The notes under the pieces were generated by a model, which saw only the letters and a list, made by a program, of their open reading frames with translations, was not told the origin of the DNA and ran no database searches. From Lunularia cruciata (Eukaryota > Streptophyta > Marchantiopsida > Lunulariales > Lunulariaceae), in NCBI GenBank assembly GCA_948567375.1, contig OX419757.1, positions 30,504,001-30,568,000 on the forward strand: a stretch of DNA of 64,000 nt, in the 5' to 3' direction. The position numbers and the translations under genes were made by a program. Each line of letters begins with the position of its first letter. The first letter of the stretch is position 1. Of this stretch, positions 27,201 through 38,805 are shown piece by piece.

Positions 27201-30200
27201 GCTTTCGGTCAACCTACACTCCTCATTTATCATAACTTAATTCTCTTGAAATTAGCCTTCCCCACAATGTCATCCAATTCTCCCAAATTATATATAAAGC
27301 TTTCTTCTAGAAATTTGTGCACACTTAATAAACCCCCAAGTTGTCCTCCTCTATAAAATTTCAGCCCTTTTTATTGAGCCATTTGGCCTAGGCATCTTTC
27401 TATTCAGCTAACATCTTTTAGATTTGGTTTGGAAATTACTCCCTCACTTTAAAAAAAATGAGCGTCCTGGCCAAGAATGATCTGTCCACAATTCTTGAAA
27501 CCAGAAGGGAGGATATTTTGGTTTACTTTTCTTGGAGTTTTTCAAAAAAATCTAATGGAAAATGAAGAAGTGGCAAACTCTGTACAAAATTCCAAAGAGT
27601 ATGCATTTAGTGTGAAAAATTTACCCTACCACATTCCAAAAATTCTAGCTCAATGTGTGTAGTAGCCCTTGCAATAATTTTAACTGTCCCAACTGATAGA
27701 TAATCTGCAAGTGGGATGGTAGAGTTGGATTTTGAGTGTTATTGGTTATTTTCTAAGGATACCATAGTATTCTCTTGATAGAAATGAGGTCCTTGAATCC
27801 AATACATGAATTTCTTCATCAATATTTTTATGAATATTAGATGATGACAAAGTAGCATCATCTCTATTGGATGCAATGCTATAGTTGTTATAATTTTCAT
27901 CGAAATTTATTAGAGAATTGTATTAGTGGGAGAAGGTCCAATATAATCCACTCTTTCATGTTCATCTAGGTGCTCTTTTTGTTGTATTGGCTTCTTGGTA
28001 AGTTGAATTTGTCTAGTTCTTTCTTTATTTTATTTATAGCATCTTTGTACACCATGTCTTTGTGTTTGAAGAATATATCATTGGAATTTTGCATTGTATT
28101 GACTCTTTGTCTTTTGTCTATTTTCAGTTGAAAATCACTTACAAAAACTTTTTCATTAGCCAAACCTTATGTAATTGTCTTGGAGTAAATCTTCACTTGT
28201 TGACTCTACCTCGGTGAAGATCCTTGGTGAATTTATAATCCTTAACTCATTTCTCTCTTTACTTAATGATTTTCTTGTGTGAGCAACTTAAGAATTTTGA
28301 TGTGTTGCTATTTAGGAGGATACTAAATTTTCTCCTATTTTGGGTGGAACTTGAGCAAAAGAATCACATGTTTAAATGAACGGTGATATCTTGTTTAATC
28401 TAGTGTTCAAAAACTCCATGAATTTTTTCTCTTTGGCATTAATTCCAATTTTGAGTTGTTGTTAGACATGTCAAAATACAAGAACATCTATAGAACATTG
28501 TTGCACTTTTTATCAACAAGGCAATTAATATTTTCTTGTTTGTAATCTTTGATCTCATTTTCATCTAAATATGTAAAATACACTTCATTGAACTCAAGTA
28601 TTTTATTCTGAAATATATCCTTTGCTTGCACAAAAAGTTGAGAGGTTCAAATATGAAGTCTTAATATATTTTTCCTTAGATCAAATCAAAAGATGGACAT
28701 TGTGTAAGGAGTACTTCTTATATAATGAGAATTTTAATCACCATTGGAGATCTCATAGATCCACATGTTTTGCAAGAGTTGAGATAATCAATGGTTGACA
28801 AGAATAAATTTTTTTTCTCCTACTTCTATATATATTTTTATAAGAGAATCAACTAGTGTGGAAATGAATATAAACTACCCATCAAAAGTACACATGGCCT
28901 AGTCTAGCAAGAGCAGGTAAGATATAAAATCAACACAATTGGCTTATACATATCTACAAGCACTTAAAATTGTGTAACTTGTGTGAAAACATCAGCTAGA
29001 ACTTAAGGTTCTCTCTTTTAAATAGCTTTGGTGTGGACCTTATATTGAGGTCTTATAAAAAGAGTCTCATAGAAATAGAGAATTATGGATTATTTATTCC
29101 CAACTTAAGATGCTTGTTATCTACAAGCATCTTAATATACAAAATACCTCTTCATCTTCATCATGTAATCCATATTTATTCAAATACTCCTCCTTTTCTA
29201 CTTTTATGGTTATACGTAAACTTAAAATATGCAACTATATGTCCTTTTTCACTTTGTATAAATTTTTGATATCAAATAGACCGTCTTCTTGTCAAGCTTG
29301 TGTTGTGCTTGTGAAGATAATTTTTTTGTTTTTGTTTGAAGGATCTCCTTAGTACCAATATCTCTCATTCATTAAAAGGCTTCTACTTATTGTACAATGT
29401 GAACTACTTATTACTCTCAATCTTCTATGCAATTCTAGAATTTGGATTTTTAATTGTTAAAAGAGATTTTCTCCTTTATAATGCAATTCTAGGATTTCAT
29501 TTTTGTAGCTTAATTTTGGATTGCAATAAAAAAGATGCATGTGCTTTTCAAGTTATATCCAAAACATGCATTCCAAAGGAGAACATCTCTTTAAAACTTC
29601 AAAAGTGAACTTCCAAAATTTCACTTTAAAAATTAAATGATCTGTTTTGACATTAATAAGAATTGATATTACATTGATTGGTTATGTAGTAGAAAACTTA
29701 CTATGTAAGTACTTAATATGCTTGAGCCCAAAAATAACATTTTGTGATATCAGTTTGGTCATAGGCCATTGCTAGTGTAATTGTAATATACACTCAATTA
29801 AAGACAATTATAGCTTGATTCTTGATACATCAAGTGCATATATCAAGGACTTGATCCTTTGATAAATAATAAAGATCTCCAATGGCTATTTATCTCTTTG
29901 ATATGTAGGGTGAACATGGGTGTGTTAGGTACATCTTTATGCAACATAAACATGGTTCTGAGTAATAATGTAAAAAGTTCCATTTTTTTTATATTCTCCA
30001 ACAAAGACTTCTCTGAAGTCTATGTTGGAGATGTGTGTATTGAGCTTGGAGATAAATTTTGATTTCTTATGGTGTGACAACAATAATGAGGTTAAAGCTC
30101 TTCAAGGATAGCTATGGGTTGTGATGAGTTCAATTCTCTCCTTGAAAATTTTCTCATTCAACTTGATAATTCAACCAATTTTATTTATTTTTTAATGTGA

Positions 30201-31130
30201 TAATATTATGCATTGAGCTTGTATCAAGAGGTAGTTTTAGAACCAGATCTATGGTTTTTCTCACAAGAAATTGTGTATATAAAATCATTGATACATTGCT
30301 TAAAAAACCCATAAAACTTTAATAAACTCTAATGGATAAGGATATCATTATAGCAATAAAATTGATGGCTAAAATCTTTTATGTTAATATGACAAAATTT
30401 ATAGTTTCATTAATACAAGAAGGTGAACATTGTAGAGTATCTCCAGCTAATTTTGTACTTAAAATCTCAAGTTTATTCATATTTATTCCACTTAGAATTT
30501 TCTTGTTCAGGTTAGAGGAGGAAAATTCTTGATGGAAGATTAATTTTTCTATAAAGATGATAATTTGTGATATGTGAAGCTATAAATAGCATATAAGACT
30601 ATGGTTTACATCCATCTCCTAAAATAATTTTATATCTCAAAAGTTACATGAGTCCTCATTGTGAGGAGGATACTATAGTGATACACCTTTGCACTATTAA
30701 TACATTTTTCATATTTATCTTAATTTTCATAGATTAGTGAAAGGTTAAAAAAGTTTTTAAGGCTAGAATACAAGGTTTTTCTACTCATCATCAACCTTGA
30801 AGGTAATCACAAAAGAGGACAAGATTATGAAATAGGAAAAACACCATGACCCTTCTACATCCAAGGATCATGAGGAAAATAATTGTGAGGATTGTGATCT
30901 TTGTGATGTTGTATCTTCAACATTGATAACCCTAAGGCCAAAAGTTTGTAAGCAAAAAATTCCATCCTAAATAAAATTAGCCTAGAATATCATTGGCTTG
31001 ATAGTTAGTCAATCTTGGAGAACTCAAACAACTTGAATGCATTACCACCACGATAAAGAACAAAAATAAATGACCATTCAAATTGGCATAAATGCTTACA
31101 TGTGTGAATAGCAATGGTTTACCATTGGCA
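27201..31130. other. AT-rich stretch, nothing recognised
   Basis: About 3.9 kb of AT-rich sequence with frames up to 90 codons and no motif of gag, protease, polymerase or a host protein. It may contain very old, unrecognisable retroelement sequence. Confidence 0.5.
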
Positions 31131-31823
31131 CACTTGCCAAATTGCAAATTGGCCCACTCTATCACAACAATTGCAATGCCAAAGCTACTTTGCTTGAACA
31201 TTGGAATGTTAATCTTGGTAGTCATAGCTATACTAGTAGTTGCTCAAAGATTATTTTGTGATGGCCAAATTTTGTGTTAGGACTACAATCACAATGTTAG
31301 AGCTACCTTTTGTACTATTGGGTGGGCCATTAGAGGTGTTATTAGGGATGGAGTTATATGTCATTTCAAGGAGTATACCTTCAAAGCACAACTCAAGAGA
31401 GCTCACTTTCTTTGATGTTAACACCTCAAGCTCTTGATTGTGGTGGATAGAGGCCAATAAGCATCACTTTGAGTCTCTTAGCCAGAGTTTATATGGCTAG
31501 ATAGTGTAATCATAGCCTCTTTTTGGTAGTGTATTGAGTTGAGTGTTGAGTTTTTGATTCAAGTTGAGTTTGTGATTGAGTGATTACATCAAAGAAAGTG
31601 AACTAGTGTGAACTCAAGTGTAGGAAGTGTAAGCATTGGTGGTATTTCTATGCTTGGAGCATCATTGATGCGTTTAATCATTGTGCTTGATTTCTTGGAG
31701 AGTGAATATATGTGGAAACATTGCTAGATTTTGTTGTGATTTTGTAGATTTATGGACCAAGTGCGGAAGCACTACCAGAATTGGATCAATGGATGTCCAA
31801 TTACATCAATATAAGAGTCAATT
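31131..31823 (+). repeat. R3 repeat, copy 1, left part
   Basis: Aligns collinearly with 46170-46755. Shared blocks are CAACTCAAGAGAGCTCACTT, TTTGATGTT, GAGTCTCTTAGC, TGATTACATCA, GTGGTATTTC and AGTGCGGAAGCA. The repeat is interrupted at 31823 by the solo LTR and resumes at 35602. There is no coding motif. The left edge is approximate. Confidence 0.8.
31819..31823 (+). repeat. Target-site duplication CAATT, left
   Basis: The five bases before the LTR (CAATT) are repeated exactly at 35602-35606 after it. Five bases is the usual duplication length for Ty3/gypsy integration. Confidence 0.93.
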
Positions 31824-31938
31824 TGTGGTGCCCACATTTTTTGTTTTTTTTTTCAAAATAAAGAAAAAGAAGTGTATAGAGAAGTCAGATTGCGCTTGTA
31901 TGGCCAAAGAAAGCAAAGAAAAGAGTCTTCGGGATGAA

Positions 31939-31962
31939 ACCCAAAGTAAAGTGACTTCGGGT
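31939..31962 (+). promoter_or_regulatory. U3 palindrome in solo LTR
   Basis: ACCCAAAGT, six bases, then ACTTCGGGT. This is the same inverted repeat as in the other family L LTRs, with one G-to-A change in the left arm relative to the perfect version at 60799-60822. It lies about 255 bp before the TATA box, a plausible transcription-factor site. A partial second copy follows near 32002 (CCCAAAGTAAATTGTCTTCG). Confidence 0.55.
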
Positions 31963-32213
31963 CATAAGGCAAAGTACTCGGAAATGCCTTGTCAGCATAC
32001 AACCCAAAGTAAATTGTCTTCGTATCGGGGGGGAGCTCAACCGGAGGCAAAGACAGTCTAACAACCTTTTGTCAGGGCAAGAAATTCAAGAAGGGACCAT
32101 TCAAAAACCGGCGGCCCATACGTGCAAAGGTTGATTGACAGTGACAGGTGCATGCAGGAGGTGTGATTTCTCGGTAGAAACTTGAAGTGAGGACAGACAA
32201 AGAAGCGCAACTC

Positions 32214-32221
32214 TATAAAAA
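32214..32221 (+). promoter_or_regulatory. TATA box of family L LTR (solo copy)
   Basis: TATAAAAA in the context CAACTCTATAAAAATTGAAC, conserved in the same place in both LTRs of the full-length element. The ATG of the long LTR frame starts 27 nt after the first T, so a typical plant start site (about 30 nt on) would fall at or just past this ATG. Confidence 0.7.
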
Positions 32222-32240
32222 TTGAACTCGCAACAACGAA

Positions 32241-34807
32241 ATGTCGAGTAATTTTCCTTTGCCGTTGAGAAGTCATCTTGCAGGTGATCATGGGAAGGAA
32301 AATAGAGTTGGAATTGCGTTTGTGCGTAAGGGAGAAGTCACGAGAGTGAAATCAAGAGATAGTGAGAAGGCAGAAGAGATGGGAAGAGGAAAGAAGAAAT
32401 CTGAATTTGTAGTGAGAAATTATGCAATTTGGATGTTAGATGTGATCGCTAGGATCAAAGTCTTGAGCCAACTTTGGATCACTTTTTTGGCACGGAACTG
32501 GAATGTGAGCTTTCCAGGGTTCATGACAGAAATCATCAAGAGCAAGTGTCTTGATGGACCCGAGGAAGAAGGGAAGAGAGGAAATCCGGCTCGCTGGACA
32601 GAGTCGGATTGGAGACTCGTACTCGGGAAGGAAGCATGCTCGGAGCAGGGGGCCACGTTTTTGGGGAAGGGAGAGATAGCTCAAGAAACCCAAGAAGTGA
32701 GAGATGCATTCTTGTCAAAGCGGACAAAGAATGGGTACAAAGTTGAGAGCTACAAAGACCCTGTGAAGAGAGGAATTGTGAGTGCACTGATGGCCATCCT
32801 GAAGCCAGAGAGAACCACTTATGTGATGAAACACCAAGTGGTGTTCTTTCATAAGCTATTTGCAAGAGAACCAATCAATTGGGCGAGGTGTTTCCACAAG
32901 AGAGTGAGGCAGATGGTGTGGAATTTGCGGGATAAATCGCCTCCACACTACATCGTGCCGTTTGCAGCGCATTTCTACCTCAAACTAAACTTGCTGAATT
33001 TGGTGGAGCGGACTTGGATGGTGTCTCACTTCCATCCTGATTTGCAAAAGGAGGTCAATGTCGAGGAGCAGCAATACATATTGCAAATTAGGAGCACCGA
33101 TGACTACTACACAAAGATAGGGAAGAACGTGGAGGTCGTAGTGAGTACTCCGAATACGAAGAAGAGGAGTCGGCAGGGCAAAGCCAAAGACACAAAGAAA
33201 CCTCAAAAGACATAGAGAGGCAACACGAGGCGAGGTATGGTGGTGATCGAGTCGGAGGATGAAGACTCGGAAGGTGATGCCGAGCTTAAGATTGAAGACT
33301 CGGAACACGAGGAGGAGCCTGAGCTAATGCTGCAAAGTGGAGATACAAGTAGTGATAGTGAAGGAGGAGAAATGACATCGGCACTAATGGCTGAAGAAGA
33401 AGTTCAGGCAGCAATTGAAGCCGAGGACGACACACAGTTGGAAGATGAAGTAAGTGTGCCCAAAGAGAAGAAGATCGCAGTACAGAGAGGAGTTCGCTTG
33501 AGACGTAAGGCAAAATGTGAAGCGGGGCCGACTAAGGCAAAAGAAAACATGAGTGAAAGCTCGAGAAGTGAGGCGTCGATTCCAATACAAAAACTGCAGA
33601 GACAAAGGCAAGTATCGGGCAAACAAGAAGGGAGAAGGAAGATCACTCCGCAGGTTGAAGTAGTTGCCAGTGATGGAGTGGAGTACCTATGGGAGATTGT
33701 GTGCCCATTGCTGGTGAAGTTGGAGCACAAGAAGAAGGAAATGCAGTCGACATGTCCGAAGGTGAAGACTGTTTTGCAGGTCTTAGCAAGATTAGAAGAA
33801 GAGAACTTGGGGTTGAAGAAGAGTATAACCCGAGGTGAGGAGGAAAGAGAAGTGCTGCAAGCGGAGGCAGTAGTGAGAAGTCAGGTAATTGAAGACCTGA
33901 AGAGGGAAGTAAATTATCGAGAGGATCTTGTGAAGAAGAGTGACATAGCAAGGGAGAGACAAGTAGTTGAGTATGAGATCTTGAAGTAGCAGTTTGCTGA
34001 TTCAAGAGTAGAGGTAATCCATGCTATGGCGAGAGTAGCTGCAAAGGATCAAGAGCTCGATAGGGTGATGGAGAGTGTCAAGGAGAAGAAGCAACTTTGG
34101 CAACAAGAGTTGGCGGCACGATATAGAGAAGAAGATAGATTACAAGAATTACTTCGTAATCAGGAGGAGAGAGTTGTCCAGAAGGAGAAGGAGAAGGAGA
34201 AGGAGTCAGTGAAAGCCGAGTTCAAGGCGGAGTTGGCAATGTACCAAGAGGATTGGCTTGCAGATTGGGAACATGAGAGAAAGATGAGATTGGAGCCATT
34301 GAAGGAGATAGTCCTCCGAATGAATGCAATGTTAAGTACAGAGGCTAGCATTCGGATTGAAGAGACGAGGCTGCACAAGTTGAAGTTGTTGGTGCAGGAG
34401 ACAAGGCAAAGACAAGCAAAGGATACAGATATGAATGCCTTGTTAATTAGTCTCAAAACTCGTGTAGATAGAAAGATTTTAGAGGTAGAGGATAACATTT
34501 CAATTAGATTAGACTTTGTGAAAATAGAGATAGAAAAGCTTTGGAAAGATGTTAGAGCAAAACCCAAAGTAGATAACATAGGAGTGCAAATGTCTTCAAA
34601 ATTACCGATGGAGACATTAGAGAAGAGTGGGTTGAGAGATGAAGATTTAGATTACCCACTAGTGCAATTTCAGATCAAGAAAGAGAATTACTGGATCTGG
34701 TAGAAGAGGAAGAAGATACAAGACCCAAGGAAAAAGAAGTAGGAAGTAAAATTACTTCGGGTTTGGGTTTGAAAGCCGATGATGAAGTAGACATCGGATT
34801 GGACTAG
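32241..34807 (+). pseudogene. LTR-encoded ORF (~855 codons), broken copy in the solo LTR
   Basis: One frame runs from ATG 32241 to 34703, interrupted only by TAG at 33213-33215 and TAG at 33987-33989. A frameshift near 34650 then moves the end to TAG 34805-34807, as in the other LTRs. Residues 1-50 are basic. About 50-315 is a conserved part with NPARWTESDW, TKNGYKVESYKD, KRGIVSALMAILKPE and PPHYIVPFAAHFYL. About 333-400 is acidic and Ser-rich (ESEDEDSEGD, SGDTSSDSEGGE). About 400-470 is basic, and 473-747 is a predicted coiled coil rich in Glu, Lys, Leu and Arg. No signal peptide or membrane segment is seen. The second TAG is a CAG-to-TAG change relative to the copy at 48 kb. I do not recognise the family. 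A weak resemblance to the 'putative plant transposon protein' domain of Athila-type elements is an impression only. Confidence 0.85.
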
Positions 34808-35601
34808 TTACAGTTTTGAGATTTGAAGAGGCAGATATGAAGAGGTGCATTGTCATTTCGGATCTACAGGTTGGAAGAGTTGTTATAGAACAATATAGTT
34901 GTTACAATTTTCTATTGCTGCACTACTTAAGAGTGACATTCGTAGAGAAATGTTGTTCAGTGCTCATTATTTTTGAGAATAGATAAAGCGAAGTGCTGTG
35001 AAGTAATGCTCGTCGCTTGAGCTTGATTCTGAGTATCAACGTTGTACTTGTGATTGTGAGTGTTTCAAGAAATTCAAAGTGCAAGTCAATGTGCTTGTTG
35101 GATGTTGGATTCCATAGCCTTGATCTTCATTTTGTGTGTTTGATCCTGAGTGAAGTGCAATTGAAGCAATGCCTTGACAGATCTGAGAGGAATTGTAGTG
35201 TTGGTAGTATTCTGCATTTGTGAGTGTAGTGCGAAGTTGATGTGAAGTAATTTTGATTGAGGAAGTTGTGCCTTCAGTGGAGGGGTGGAACACAATTTTG
35301 AGGCAAAGTCGTTTTGTAGTGAAGTGCCATTTTTGGGAGAGCTTGAATCATCACAATCAAGATTGTTTGGAAAGATTTGATGGAGTTGTGATTAAGGAGT
35401 GTGAATTTGTTACAAGACTGCAAGTCAGTGCTTGTTACTCTCTTCTAGGTGTGGTTTCTACCTGAGAGATTAAAGACGCAACCAAGAAGAACTACATGTT
35501 ATTGTTTGACTTCGTATTTGACGAATTCTGACTTGTATCTTTGCGGGAATGAACTTTACTTACCCGATTATTGCAAAAGTGATATTTGTCGGGTTGTCAC
35601 A

Positions 35602-35606
35602 CAATT
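35602..35606 (+). repeat. Target-site duplication CAATT, right
   Basis: An exact repeat of 31819-31823 directly after the LTR terminal CA. Confidence 0.93.
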
Positions 35607-35713
35607 TGAATGCATGAAAGTGAAATTGGAGGTTGGATGTTGGACCAAAGTGCAGAATTGAGGTTGGATCTAGGGATACATCTTCTCGAATTAAGGATTT
35701 GGTGTTCCTATTC

Positions 35714-36240
35714 CTCAAATTTGAGAGATTAGCTTAATTTGAAGGTCCAAATTTGGTAGAAGACTTAGAGGTTTATCAAATTTATAGATGTCAAATATGG
35801 AGGTTCAAGTTGGAAAGGTTAGCCAAATTTGGAGGTTTGTGAGATTTAGCAAAGGTTAACTAGATTGGAGAGGGTTTGAATTGGCAAGAAGAAAAGCATC
35901 ATTTGGTTGGATTTTTGCATTTAAAGATTATAAAGTGCTAGAGGTTTAATTAGGATAAAGAATAAGGCTAATCTAACAAAAATTAGACAAAGTTTGAATT
36001 GGCATCCTCAAATTGGAGAGATTAGCTTAATTTGAAGGTCCAAGCGTGGTAGAAGACTTAGAACTCTATCGGATTGATGTACGTCAAATCTAGAAGTCCA
36101 AGTTTGAATTTTGGCATATAAAGACTATGAAGGGCTAGAAGTGCAATCTAACAAAGGTTAGCCAAACTGAAAAGGGTTTGAATTGGCAAGAAGAAGGATC
36201 TCATTTTTTTGAATTTTGATGTTTAAAGACTATGAAGGCC
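35714..36240 (+). repeat. Imperfect tandem duplication inside R3, ~294-bp unit
   Basis: The units start with CCTCAAATTTGAGAGATTAG (35714) and CCTCAAATTGGAGAGATTAG (36008) and share GCTTAATTTGAAGGTCCAA, GTAGAAGACTTAGA and GGGTTTGAATTGGCAAGAAG in the same order. The second unit is shortened. Confidence 0.8.
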
Positions 36241-37094
36241 AACAAGCCAACTTGCATGGTGTGAGGATAACTAGTTAAGATGATTTTTTGATAGTCTTTT
36301 AGCAAAATCAGACACCCCTCAAGATTGTGCATAGTAAAGTTTAAACCTTGAAACTCTAGTTCCTAGATTAGTGTCCTAGCCAACTAGTCCGCATTCACTT
36401 GTTGTCATAGAGATTGGTGAACTCATATCTATACCTATGAAACTTTGATAAGGGTATAGTGACATCCTTGGCAATCTTGGTAGTGAAGGAGTAGATAGAT
36501 GTTACCCTAATCTCAAATGCCAAATGGTAGAGTCAACCCAATTGGAATGAATGGATCAAATGAAGGATTAATTGTTTAGAATTCTTGTGATTAGAACCCA
36601 CCCATTTTCTATTTCCTATTTTTGTACCATATTTTTATGAGTTGCCTTGATATTTAGAGCATGGGTCTAGTGTGCTTCATTGTGAGGTTGGAGAGATGAC
36701 CATTCAAACTATCTATATTTCTCTTTGGTGAGGCAAGAAGTGATGATTTGTAGACTGCAAGAATACATGTTATGATGGTAGGTTACGAGTCACCTTTTCA
36801 TGATTAGACTTACATTAGTAGGTGGTGTTTGGTTGTTGGCTACACTAGATAGTTCTTGGTAGTGATAGTTGGTGGTTATGGTTGTAGTCATTATAAGGTT
36901 TTTTGGAGATTTTAAAAGGAGATTTTGCAATAGTACACAATGGGTTTACATGAATTGGCACTTGGTATCAACTAGTATCTCAAGTTGTAGTGAAGGAGGA
37001 GATTGATCTAAGAAATGATTCAATTGAGATTGCATATTGTGTATCCATATTGTTGTTGTAGGACATAGATAAGATTATGGGGTCTTTAAGGACT

Positions 37095-37770
37095 TGTAAC
37101 ACCCATTTGTGCATGTATGAGCTATTGTGATATTTAGTTTGGTATTATAAGTACTTGAGAGATATTATTTATATAGAGATAAAGGATAGTTCTACATTAG
37201 TCAAGATTAGCTAAAGTTAGTCATAACTAAGATAGAGAGGACCTTACTTTAGAGGAAGTAGAAAGATGAGCACCACTATTTTGGATTCTAATGTATTGAC
37301 TTGGTATTTGGTATCAAGGAAAGAGTTGAGAACTCTTGGATCCATATGCCTTTTTGCTTTGGATTCTTCTATAATCAAAGGATAGCTCATGTGAAAGAAT
37401 CCTTACCTTAGTGGTTGGGTCAAGATAAGACCACATGCTTAGGAGAATATTCCTATCAATAAAGATATTCCTTTGGACTTTTGAATTTATTTGACTTTTA
37501 GCCTAGTAACTTGAGTTACTCCAATAATTAGTAACTTTGGTGCTTGACTATTTCATAATTATATAAACTAGGGATGAGGAGGTACTCATTATCCTTTCAT
37601 TTGTAACTATCTTTCTACCATTGAGTTCCATAGTTAGCAATGGTTGAGTCTTGGAGTGTTAGCCTTGGAGGAGTAGGATGGGGTTGGGATTCCTTGCCTT
37701 CTTAGTCTATGGTGTGCTACTATAATAGCCATCAGAAGTTCATCTTGAGTGAGGGATAAGCTGGCTCACA
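37095..37770 (+). mobile_element. Family A LTR, + strand
   Basis: A 676-bp LTR starting TGTAACACCCATTTG and ending GCTGGCTCACA. It is the reverse complement of the LTRs at 40835-41498 and 61258-61936. The flanking five bases (GGACT and ATTTT) do not match, so it is not a clean solo LTR. A primer-site-like sequence follows at 37775, which suggests a 5' LTR whose internal region was lost or replaced. A TATA box (TATATAAA) lies at 37560-37567. Confidence 0.9.
37560..37567 (+). promoter_or_regulatory. TATA box of family A LTR (+ copy)
   Basis: TATATAAACTAGGG is conserved in all three family A LTRs of the window, about two-thirds of the way along the LTR, followed by GATGAGGAGGTACTCAT. Confidence 0.65.
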
Positions 37771-37774
37771 ATTT

Positions 37775-37792
37775 TGGTTCCATTACCGGTGT
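37775..37792 (+). other. Possible primer-binding site of family A
   Basis: TGGTTCCATTACCGGTGT starts four bases after the LTR end, where a primer-binding site is expected. It resembles the tRNA-Asp-type site of family L (TGG..CC..T.CCGG.G) but with seven mismatches in 18. Either it has decayed or another tRNA is the primer. Confidence 0.4.
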
Positions 37793-38442
37793 TGTTGGGA
37801 AAATAGCCCACACTTACCCTTGATGCCATTTGGTGTGAATGTTTTCTTTCCTCTTCTTCTTGTTGCAAGGAACTTGGATTTTTATGTCAATGAATCTTGA
37901 GAGTCATTTTATGCTACCTTGTCCCAGAAATTTTTTTATATTATTGTAAAGGCCAGAAGTAGTTTTGTGTTGTTGTAAGCTCAAGAGTTCATTTAATTTT
38001 GCTTGAGCTCGGAGTTTCTTTGTGTTATACAAACTCAGGGCTTAAATTTATGCTATAAGAGCTCTAGATTTTGTTTATGTTGTTGGGGCCTTAGGAGTAT
38101 TTTTCATTTAGTAGTAGAGAAAAATATTTTTAAGCATTGAGACAAGAGAAGAGAAAAAGGTTCGAGAGAGGGACATGGAGTTTTTTTCTTGGAAAAAGAG
38201 AGCTTATGGCAAGACTGGACAGGAGAGGGGGGAAAAAGCTATCAAGGGCTTGGAATGTAATGGAGTGAAGAGGAGGGTTTGGAGAGAGAGTAATGGAAGA
38301 GGGAGAATAGGCCAAGACAGCTGAGATTTATGGAAGGAGAGTGATGTTTATGTTTGGAGAAGAAGGCATGTAGAGGTTTTTCTGGAAAGTGGCTGCAAGA
38401 ATAAATTTTTGCAAGAGAAAGGGAAGGGCTTGGAAAGTAGTA
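37793..38442. other. Non-coding region after the family A + LTR
   Basis: T-rich, then increasingly purine-rich on the + strand. No gag frame follows the primer-like site, unlike what an intact element would show. Confidence 0.5.
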
Positions 38443-38805
38443 GCATGAAGGCAATTTCACAGGAAAGAATGAAGGGTTTGTGAGTGGTTGCAAGAAGGCA
38501 ATTTTTGCAAGATAGTGAAGGGTTTGGTGAGGGGCAGGAAAGAAATTTTCATAGGAAAGAATGAAGGGTTTGTGAGGGCTATAGGAAGACAATTTTCACA
38601 AGAATGTGAAATTGTTTGGTGAAGCTGCAGGAAGACAATTTCTGCAGGAATGTGAAGTGGTTTGGTAAGGCTGCAGGAAGGCAATTTTTGCAAGAATGTG
38701 AGGGGTTTTGTGAGGACAGTAGGAAGGAAGGCAAATTTTTGCAGGAATGTAAGAGGTTTTGTGAAAATAGCGGGAAGGCAAATTTTTGGCAGGAAAGTAA
38801 GGCTT
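38443..38805 (+). repeat. GA-rich minisatellite, ~46-50-bp unit, about 7-8 copies
   Basis: Recurrent unit approximated by GCAGGAAGGCAATTTTTGCA, then (A/G)GAATGTGA, then GGGTTTGGTGAGG. Copies vary in length and are visible at about 38443, 38505, 38555, 38605, 38650, 38690, 38735 and 38780. The frames on either strand across it (for example 38616-38807 plus) are repeat translations, not genes. Confidence 0.82.

Larger units (their letters stand above)
31824..35601 (+). mobile_element. Solo LTR of family L (long LTR, ORF-bearing)
   Basis: A 3778-bp unit starts TGTGGTGCCCACA and ends GGGTTGTCACA, with TG...CA termini and a perfect CAATT duplication. It matches both LTRs of the full-length element at 47212-60934 end to end, in opposite orientation. 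No internal region is attached. It most likely arose by recombination between the two LTRs of a full insertion. It contains the U3 palindrome at 31939-31962, a TATA box (TATAAAAA at 32214-32221) and the LTR-borne reading frame at 32241-34807. Confidence 0.96.
35602..37094 (+). repeat. R3 repeat, copy 1, right part
   Basis: Begins with the CAATT duplication and continues R3. The 36480-36700 part matches 47040-47206 and the 36660-36960 part matches 60940-61250, which are adjacent once the full-length family L element is removed. It contains a ~294-bp imperfect tandem duplication. It ends abruptly at a family A LTR at 37095. There is no coding motif. Confidence 0.8.

Noticed and set aside
27201-31130. 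Possible Ty1/copia remnant in the AT-rich region
   Set aside because: No copia motif (integrase, RT box or zinc knuckle) could be read in any frame.
36960-37000. TTGGTATCAACTAG as a tRNA-Met primer site, making R3 a Ty1/copia LTR
   Set aside because: Only the first eight bases fit the usual initiator-Met site and R3 shows no TG...CA ends at that point.
37095-37770. Family A + LTR as a solo LTR
   Set aside because: The five bases on each side (GGACT, ATTTT) differ, and a primer-site-like sequence follows.
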